In this document: positions 59,081 to 64,000 of the stretch, piece after piece
Layout: each line of letters opens with the position of its first letter
How positions within the stretch are numbered: position 1 is the stretch's first letter
Assembly (NCBI GenBank): GCA_902801375.1
Contig: CADCIB010000005.1
Location: forward strand, 1-64,000
DNA: 64,000 nucleotides
Direction: 5' to 3'
From: an uncultured Prevotellaceae bacterium
GTDB lineage: Bacteria; Bacteroidota; Bacteroidia; Bacteroidales; Bacteroidaceae
Program-made: the position numbers and the translations under genes
Notes under the pieces: generated by a model
Database searches by the model: none
Seen by the model: only the letters and a program-made list of their open reading frames with translations
Told to the model about the DNA's origin: nothing

Positions 59081-61912
59081 ATGAAAATCAAAAAGTTTTT
59101 CGCAGCCCTGTTGCTGATGGTTATTGGCACAGCAGGCATGGTGGCTCAGGAAATGCAAATGCCGCCAATCCCCGTGGATGAAGCCGTGAGAATCGGCAAG
59201 TTGGACAATGGTCTGACTTACTACATCCGTCACAACGAATGGCCCGAGAAGTCGGCCAACTTCTACATCGCACAGCGCGTCGGCTCTATCAATGAGGACG
59301 ACTCGCAGCGCGGTTTGGCTCACTTCCTCGAGCACATGGCCTTCAATGGCTCTGAGCACTTCCCCGGCAACGGTCTGATCGACTTCACACGCTCGCTCGG
59401 CGTGGAGTTCGGCAGCAACCTGAACGCCTACACCTCTATCGACCAGACGGTCTATCGCGTCTGCGCCGTTCCCACCACAAAGGGCCAGGCAGCCCTCGAC
59501 TCTTGCCTGCTCATCCTGAAGGACTGGAGCAACGGTCTGTTGCTGGAGCCCGATGAGATTGACAAGGAGCGCGACGTGGTGCACAACGAGTGGCGTCTGG
59601 GCGAGAGCGCACAGCAGCGCCTCATCACCCGCTCGCTCAAAGAGATGTACCCCGGTTCGAAGTATGGTGAGCGCATGCCCATCGGCTTGATGGAAATCAT
59701 CGACAGCTTCCAGCCCCAGACTCTCCGCAACTACTATGAGAAGTGGTATCGTCCTGACAACCAGGCCATTATCGTGGTGGGTGACATCGACGTCGACTAC
59801 ACTGAGGCCAAGATCAAGGAGCTGTTCTCTGGTATCGTAGTGCCCGCCGACGCCGCTCAGGTGGAAGACGTACCCGTGCCCGACAACGAGCAGGCCATCT
59901 ACATCTTCGACAAGGACAAGGAGCAGGCCATCAACCAGATCATGGTGTTCATGAAGCACGACACTACCACACCTGAGGAAAAGTCAAGCATTTCCTACCT
60001 CATTGAGATGTTTGCCAAGGGCGTGATCGGCCAGATGCTCTCGCAGCGCCTGAACGAAATGACTCAGAACCCCGACTGCCCCTTCTTCCAGGCTGTAGCC
60101 GAAGACGGACAGTACATGATCTCGAAGACCAAGGATGCCTTCCAGCTCATTGGTGTACCCAAAGAAGGCCGCGATATGGAAACGCTGCAGGCTCTGATCC
60201 GCGAGGCCAAACGTGCCCGTGACTTCGGTTTCACCGCCACTGAGTATGAGCGTGCCAAGGCCGACTACCTCGCTATGCTCGAGAAGCAGTACACCAACCG
60301 CAACAAGATCCACAACGATCAGTTCGGCAATGACTATCGCGACAACTACCTGACCAATGAGCCCATCCCCTCCATCGAAATGCTTTATCAGATCATGAAC
60401 AGCATCGCCCCGCAGCTGCCTGTGGAAATGGTGAACATGGCTCTGCCCGAGCTCATTAGCGACTCTGAGAAAAACCTCGTGGTCATCGAATGGGCACGCG
60501 AAGCCGACGGTCTGACCTACCCCACTGAAGCCGACATGAAGAAAGCAGTGGAAAGCGCACGCGCAGAAAAGCTGGAAGCCTATGTTGACAACGTGAAGGA
60601 CGAGCCGCTCATCGCTCCTGAGAAAATGCCGAAGGCCGGTAAGATCACGGGCGAGAAAGAGAACGCACAGTTCGGCTACAAGGAACTGACACTCTCCAAT
60701 GGTGCCAAGGTCATCCTGAAGAAGACTGATTACAAAGAAAACGAGATCGTGATGCGTGGCTTCTCGAAGGGCGGAGAGTCGCTCTACGGACCGGCTGACT
60801 ACACCAACCTGAAAGTGTTCGGCAACGTAATTGGTATCAGCGGACTGGGCAACTTCTCCAGCAACGAGCTCACCAAGGCGCTGGCTGGCAAGAACTGCAA
60901 CGCCGACCTGTCGATGAGTAAGACCCGCCAGTATGTGACGGCCAACTCCACTCCGAAGGACATTGAGACCATGATGCAGATGGTTTACCTCTATTTCACC
61001 GACGTGAAGAAGGACGAGAGCCAGATGCAGAACCTCATGACTCAGCTCGATATGGCCCTGAAGAACAAATACTTGTCGCCCGATGCAATCTTCAACGACA
61101 CATTGGTCAACACGATGTACTGCCACAACCCGCGTTTCGCCAGCCTCGATGTGGAGGATCTGAAGGACATCAACTACGACCGTATCCTCGAGATCGCCAA
61201 GGAGCGCTATCAGAACGCAGGACAGTTCACCTTCGTCTTCCTCGGCAACTTCGACGAGGCTACGCTCCGTCCGCTCATCGAGCAGTACATCGCTTCACTG
61301 CCCGCTACCAAGGCTAAGCCCGAAGACTTCAAGGAAACTCGCACGCTGGCTATGGGTCAGGTAAAGAACCACTTCCGCGTGAAGAGCGATTCGCCCAAGG
61401 CTACAGCCGTGAGAATCTGGAACACATACGCACCCTACACCCTGGAGAACGACATCAAGCTCAGCGCTGCCGGACAGATTCTGTCGCAGATCTACCTCAA
61501 GACCATCCGCGAAGACGAGAGTGCTGCTTACTCAGTAGGTGCCTATGGCGGCTTCAACCTGAGTGGCAAGGATGCCATCATGCAGCTGCAGGCTTACTGC
61601 CCGATGAATCCCGACAAGCAGGAGATTGCCAACCGTCTGCTCAACGAGGGCTTCGAAAACTGCACCAAGACCATCGACGCCGACATCCTGAACAAGGTGA
61701 AGGAGTTCATGCTGAAGCAGGCCGATGAGGACGCCAAGAAGAACGGCCACTGGATGGGTGTCATCACCACCTGGCTCGACTATGGCTTCGACTCTCACAG
61801 CGACTACAAGAAGATTGTGGAAAGCCTGACTCCGCAGACGATGGCCGACTTCTTCAAGCAGATCAAGGCTTCTGGCAACTGCATCGACGTGGTGATGCTG
61901 CCTGAGGAATAA
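59081..61912 (+). CDS. M16-family zinc metallopeptidase (insulinase/pitrilysin type), two halves
   Basis: The 943-aa protein has a signal peptide (FFAALLLMVIGTAGMVAQ) and two M16 modules. The N-terminal half holds the inverted zinc motif HFLEHMAFNGSEHFP (HxxEH, about 77-81) with the third ligand in KERDVVHNEWRLGE (about 165), SLGVEFGSNLNAYTSIDQTVY between them, and RPDNQAIIVVGDID. The C-terminal half (from about 530, FGYKELTLSNGAKVILKKTDY) lacks the zinc site but keeps the substrate-binding fold, as in other long M16 enzymes. It probably degrades peptides in the periplasm. The start at 59081 gives the signal peptide; the longer frame has none. Monocistronic, with a strong terminator. Confidence 0.95.
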   Translation: MKIKKFFAALLLMVIGTAGMVAQEMQMPPIPVDEAVRIGKLDNGLTYYIRHNEWPEKSANFYIAQRVGSINEDDSQRGLAHFLEHMAFNGSEHFPGNGLIDFTRSLGVEFGSNLNAYTSIDQTVYRVCAVPTTKGQAALDSCLLILKDWSNGLLLEPDEIDKERDVVHNEWRLGESAQQRLITRSLKEMYPGSKYGERMPIGLMEIIDSFQPQTLRNYYEKWYRPDNQAIIVVGDIDVDYTEAKIKELFSGIVVPADAAQVEDVPVPDNEQAIYIFDKDKEQAINQIMVFMKHDTTTPEEKSSISYLIEMFAKGVIGQMLSQRLNEMTQNPDCPFFQAVAEDGQYMISKTKDAFQLIGVPKEGRDMETLQALIREAKRARDFGFTATEYERAKADYLAMLEKQYTNRNKIHNDQFGNDYRDNYLTNEPIPSIEMLYQIMNSIAPQLPVEMVNMALPELISDSEKNLVVIEWAREADGLTYPTEADMKKAVESARAEKLEAYVDNVKDEPLIAPEKMPKAGKITGEKENAQFGYKELTLSNGAKVILKKTDYKENEIVMRGFSKGGESLYGPADYTNLKVFGNVIGISGLGNFSSNELTKALAGKNCNADLSMSKTRQYVTANSTPKDIETMMQMVYLYFTDVKKDESQMQNLMTQLDMALKNKYLSPDAIFNDTLVNTMYCHNPRFASLDVEDLKDINYDRILEIAKERYQNAGQFTFVFLGNFDEATLRPLIEQYIASLPATKAKPEDFKETRTLAMGQVKNHFRVKSDSPKATAVRIWNTYAPYTLENDIKLSAAGQILSQIYLKTIREDESAAYSVGAYGGFNLSGKDAIMQLQAYCPMNPDKQEIANRLLNEGFENCTKTIDADILNKVKEFMLKQADEDAKKNGHWMGVITTWLDYGFDSHSDYKKIVESLTPQTMADFFKQIKASGNCIDVVMLPEE

Positions 61913-61950
61913 AATGTATTGATTTTTGAGATTTAAGTTATTAATGAAAA

Positions 61951-61988
61951 CGCCCGTGCGAGTTGATTCGCACGGGCGCTTTCTTTAT
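61951..61988 (+). terminator. Intrinsic terminator after the M16 gene
   Basis: CGCCCGTGCGA and TCGCACGGGCG form an 11-bp stem with a 6-base loop, followed by CTTTCTTT. It may also serve preA from the other strand, weakly. Confidence 0.82.
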
Positions 61989-62056
61989 GCATCGTCAAAG
62001 AGGGACGACCAAAACGGCAAACGCTCAGGAAAATGACTAATCCTGACTCTTTACAT

Positions 62057-63562
62057 TCATTTCTTCTTAGGGATGCGTTTTGTGGTTCCGATGGCTCCTG
62101 CTGGACAGACGAGACGGCAGAGGTGGCAGCCGACGCATTTGGTACCCACCATGCGGGGCTTGCGGTTGGCAGCATCGAAGACAATAGCCTGATGGCCGCC
62201 GTCCATGCAGGACACATAGCAGCGTCCGCAGCCCATACACTTGTTGGGGTCTATCTTCGGATAAACGATGGTCTCACGGTCCAAGTCGGTGGGCCGCACG
62301 AAATTCGGCAGTTCCTCACCCACGATATCAGCCAGATGGGTGATGCCACGTTCTGCCAGATAGTTCTGAAGACCCAAGATGAGGTCATCGATGATACGGT
62401 AGCCATACTGCATCACGGCAGTACACACCTGAACATTGCGACAGCCCATCTGAATGAACTCCAAGGCATCGCGCCACGTCTCTATTCCACCAATGCCACT
62501 GAGTTCCAATGTTTTGCCAAGCGTACCATTCAGCATAGGGCTCTTCGCCATCTCCAAGATATGGCGGAGTGCGATAGGACGGACGGCACGGCCAGAGAGG
62601 CCGGAAATGGTTTTGTGGCCAGAGACTCTGGCTCTATTACCCATCGTGACGCTCTTGATAGTGTTGATGGCCGAAATGGCATCGGCATCGGCAAAATAGG
62701 CAGCGCAGGCAGGTTGGTTGATTTGCGTGATGTTGGGTGTCATCTTGGGAATGACAGGGATGGAGACAGAACGTTTCACGTAAGCTGTATAGAACATCAC
62801 CGATTCAGGATTCTGTCCCACGTCGCTGCCCATGCCTGCGAGTCGCATCTGTGGACATGAGAAGTTCAGTTCTATGGCATCTACGCCCGCCGCCTCGGCC
62901 ATCTTGGCCAGCTCTATCCATTGTTCTTCGGTCTGTCCCATGATGCTGGCAATAACCACCTTCGTGGGATAGTCGTGCTTCAGACGGCGCAGGATGTCGA
63001 AGTCCACCTCTGTGGGATTCTCACTCAACTGCTCCATATTGCGAAAAGCGTAGAAGTCAGACTGACCCTCCTGTTGCACAGCATCAAAGCGGGGCGACAC
63101 CTCGCGAATCTCCTGCAGGCAGATTGTCTTGTAGAACACACCTGCCCATCCTGCTTCAAAGGCGCGCGCCACCATTTCATAATTGGTGCAAACGGCAGAG
63201 GAAGCCAAGAAGAAGGGATTCTCACAATGAATGCCACAGAAGTCGATGGCGAGGGAGGGAACCTTCGATTCGGCAGGGCCACAAGATACAGCCCCGACTG
63301 GCTCACCACACACCGAATGAGCCAGTTCCTGAATGCGAATGGGCCTGTCATAATGGATGCAAGCATTCTCTGCTGCCACCAGATCCTTGTCAGTACACCC
63401 AACGAACCATTGTCCGGCCAAGCCTTCGTTGCCAAAGCGGATTGCTCTGATGGCTCGTGCGGGGTCACCTTTTTTACACGCTTGGCTGCATGGAGCGTCC
63501 AAACAAAGTAGGCATCGTGCCGCTTCTTCCTGAAGATGCATTTGTCTATTCCTATTCATCAT
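62057..63562 (-). CDS. preA: Dihydropyrimidine dehydrogenase-like PreA with extra N-terminal Fe-S domain
   Basis: The 501-aa protein has three parts. Residues about 1-90 are a Fer4_20 (GltD-like) domain with CLLCLDAPCSQACKKGDP, where two 4Fe-4S clusters bind; in E. coli this domain belongs to PreT. Residues about 105-410 are a DHOD-like FMN barrel (IDFCGIHCENPFFLASSAVC, IELNFSCPQMRLAGMGSDVG, PVIPKMTPNIT, ISGLSGRAVRPIALRHI, GIGGIETWRDALEFIQMG). The last 60 residues are a double ferredoxin (CMGCGRCYVSCMDGGHQ; CVGCHLCRLVCPAGAI). The reaction expected is NAD- or ferredoxin-linked reduction of uracil/thymine. The catalytic Cys in NFSCPQ is present. No FAD/NAD PreT subunit is seen in the window. 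MM start at 63562. Confidence 0.88.
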   Translation of the reverse strand: MMNRNRQMHLQEEAARCLLCLDAPCSQACKKGDPARAIRAIRFGNEGLAGQWFVGCTDKDLVAAENACIHYDRPIRIQELAHSVCGEPVGAVSCGPAESKVPSLAIDFCGIHCENPFFLASSAVCTNYEMVARAFEAGWAGVFYKTICLQEIREVSPRFDAVQQEGQSDFYAFRNMEQLSENPTEVDFDILRRLKHDYPTKVVIASIMGQTEEQWIELAKMAEAAGVDAIELNFSCPQMRLAGMGSDVGQNPESVMFYTAYVKRSVSIPVIPKMTPNITQINQPACAAYFADADAISAINTIKSVTMGNRARVSGHKTISGLSGRAVRPIALRHILEMAKSPMLNGTLGKTLELSGIGGIETWRDALEFIQMGCRNVQVCTAVMQYGYRIIDDLILGLQNYLAERGITHLADIVGEELPNFVRPTDLDRETIVYPKIDPNKCMGCGRCYVSCMDGGHQAIVFDAANRKPRMVGTKCVGCHLCRLVCPAGAIGTTKRIPKKK

Positions 63563-63610
63563 GTGTTTAGTTTTTAGTTGTTATTTAGTTTGTTTATCGA
63601 GTTCTCTCCG

Positions 63611-64000
63611 CTATTCTATCGTATAGCCATAGGTCTTGACCTCAATGTGCCTTCCTCCTACTTCAAGGCGGAAGTCTTTCGGACCATTGTTCAGCGCCAC
63701 GACCACCGTCTCGCCCATGTAGGTGCGGGAGAAAACAAGCACATTGTCGTCAGCATAGAGCTGCTTGTAGTCGCCATAGAGAAGCGGCATACTGCTTCGA
63801 CGGAGGTGGATGAGCTGCTCTGTTTGTTTCAAGAGCCACTGCTCATTGGCTGACAGACCGCTGAAGCGCATCATACGGCGGTTGTCGGGGTCGTTGCCGC
63901 CGCATTGGCCGTACTCATCGCCCTGATAGATACACGGCACGCCAGGAATGCAGAGGTTCAACACTTCCAAAAGCAGAGCCTTCTTGAAGGCGATGGCTTC
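63611..64000 (-). CDS. Glycoside hydrolase family 13 (alpha-amylase-like), C-terminal part
   Basis: Only the last 129 codons are in the window; the gene continues past 64000. CIPGVPCIYQGDEYGQCGGNDPDNRRMM is the end of the GH13 barrel (split here: GVPCIYQGDEYG, then DPDNRR), where GTP-xxYYGDE is the usual form of the strand-8 region, and LIHLRRSSMPLLYGDYKQLY with VFSRTYMGETVVVALNNG begins the small C-terminal beta domain. The protein ends VKTYGYTIE. It would act on alpha-glucans. Preceding residues at the border (AFKKALLLEVLNL) fit. It lies 48 bases after preA begins, in the same orientation. Confidence 0.85.
   Translation of the reverse strand, partial: EAIAFKKALLLEVLNLCIPGVPCIYQGDEYGQCGGNDPDNRRMMRFSGLSANEQWLLKQTEQLIHLRRSSMPLLYGDYKQLYADDNVLVFSRTYMGETVVVALNNGPKDFRLEVGGRHIEVKTYGYTIE

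Overview
The window looks like a chromosome segment of a Bacteroidota gut or oral commensal close to Prevotella/Segatella (family-level inference). The signs are many promoters of the Bacteroidota type (TTG, 19-22 bases, TAnnTTTG), a SusC/SusD pair, DUF4302 and Mx1-type metallopeptidase lipoproteins, secreted proteins with a type IX-like C-terminal tail, a two-gene 2-oxoglutarate:ferredoxin oxidoreductase and a fimbrillin-type lipoprotein. Housekeeping genes in view are murF, folP, a diadenylate cyclase gene, korA/korB, pckA, upp, preA and one tRNA-Pro(CGG).

Layout. 0-12 kb: a KilA-N remnant; a three-gene operon (membrane-tethered winged-helix regulator, TonB-receptor-like protein, unknown) whose genes overlap by 4 bases; a membrane protein/winged-helix pair; a beta-flower repeat protein; tRNA-Pro; murF; a truncated secreted protein and a signal-peptide stub; folP-cdaA; an MFS transporter. 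12-20 kb: an acidic micro-protein, a 1,487-aa multidomain surface protein, and an operon of two mini-lipoproteins, a TPR/AraC membrane regulator and a broken CDF transporter. 20-25 kb: korA and korB, split by a GxxExxY nuclease-like gene that sits between 34-bp inverted repeats, then a secreted alpha/beta hydrolase. 25-37.5 kb: an M6 metalloprotease, a secreted protein of unknown role, and the operon SusC-SusD-Mx1 peptidase-DUF4302, divergent from a tyrosine recombinase. 37.5-40.6 kb: pckA, a repeat island, upp. 40.6-46.9 kb: a double-headed serpin, a TPR/LuxR-like lipoprotein regulator, an unknown secreted protein and a second serpin. 47-58 kb: an acidic micro-protein, a fimbrillin-type lipoprotein and a 3,167-aa LamG surface protein. 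58-64 kb: DUF2975/XRE pair, M16 peptidase, preA, and the end of a GH13 enzyme.

How it fits together. Much of the window serves the cell surface: several exported peptidases, two serpin genes (three serpin domains) that could restrain proteases, a SusCD importer linked to a peptidase, and very large adhesin-like proteins. Seven proteins share one C-terminal tail (aromatic-x-L-x-G ... G-V/I-Y-I-x-N/D-G-K/R/Q-K ... K/R end), so they probably use one export and anchoring route; its machinery is not in this window. The most interesting non-genic signals are the inverted-repeat cassette between korA and korB, a related cargo-free inverted repeat next to pckA, a 22-bp pentamer repeat, a 48-bp tandem repeat, and a CTCCTCG/GAGGTGAG low-complexity sequence found both between genes and in frame in linkers of exported proteins.
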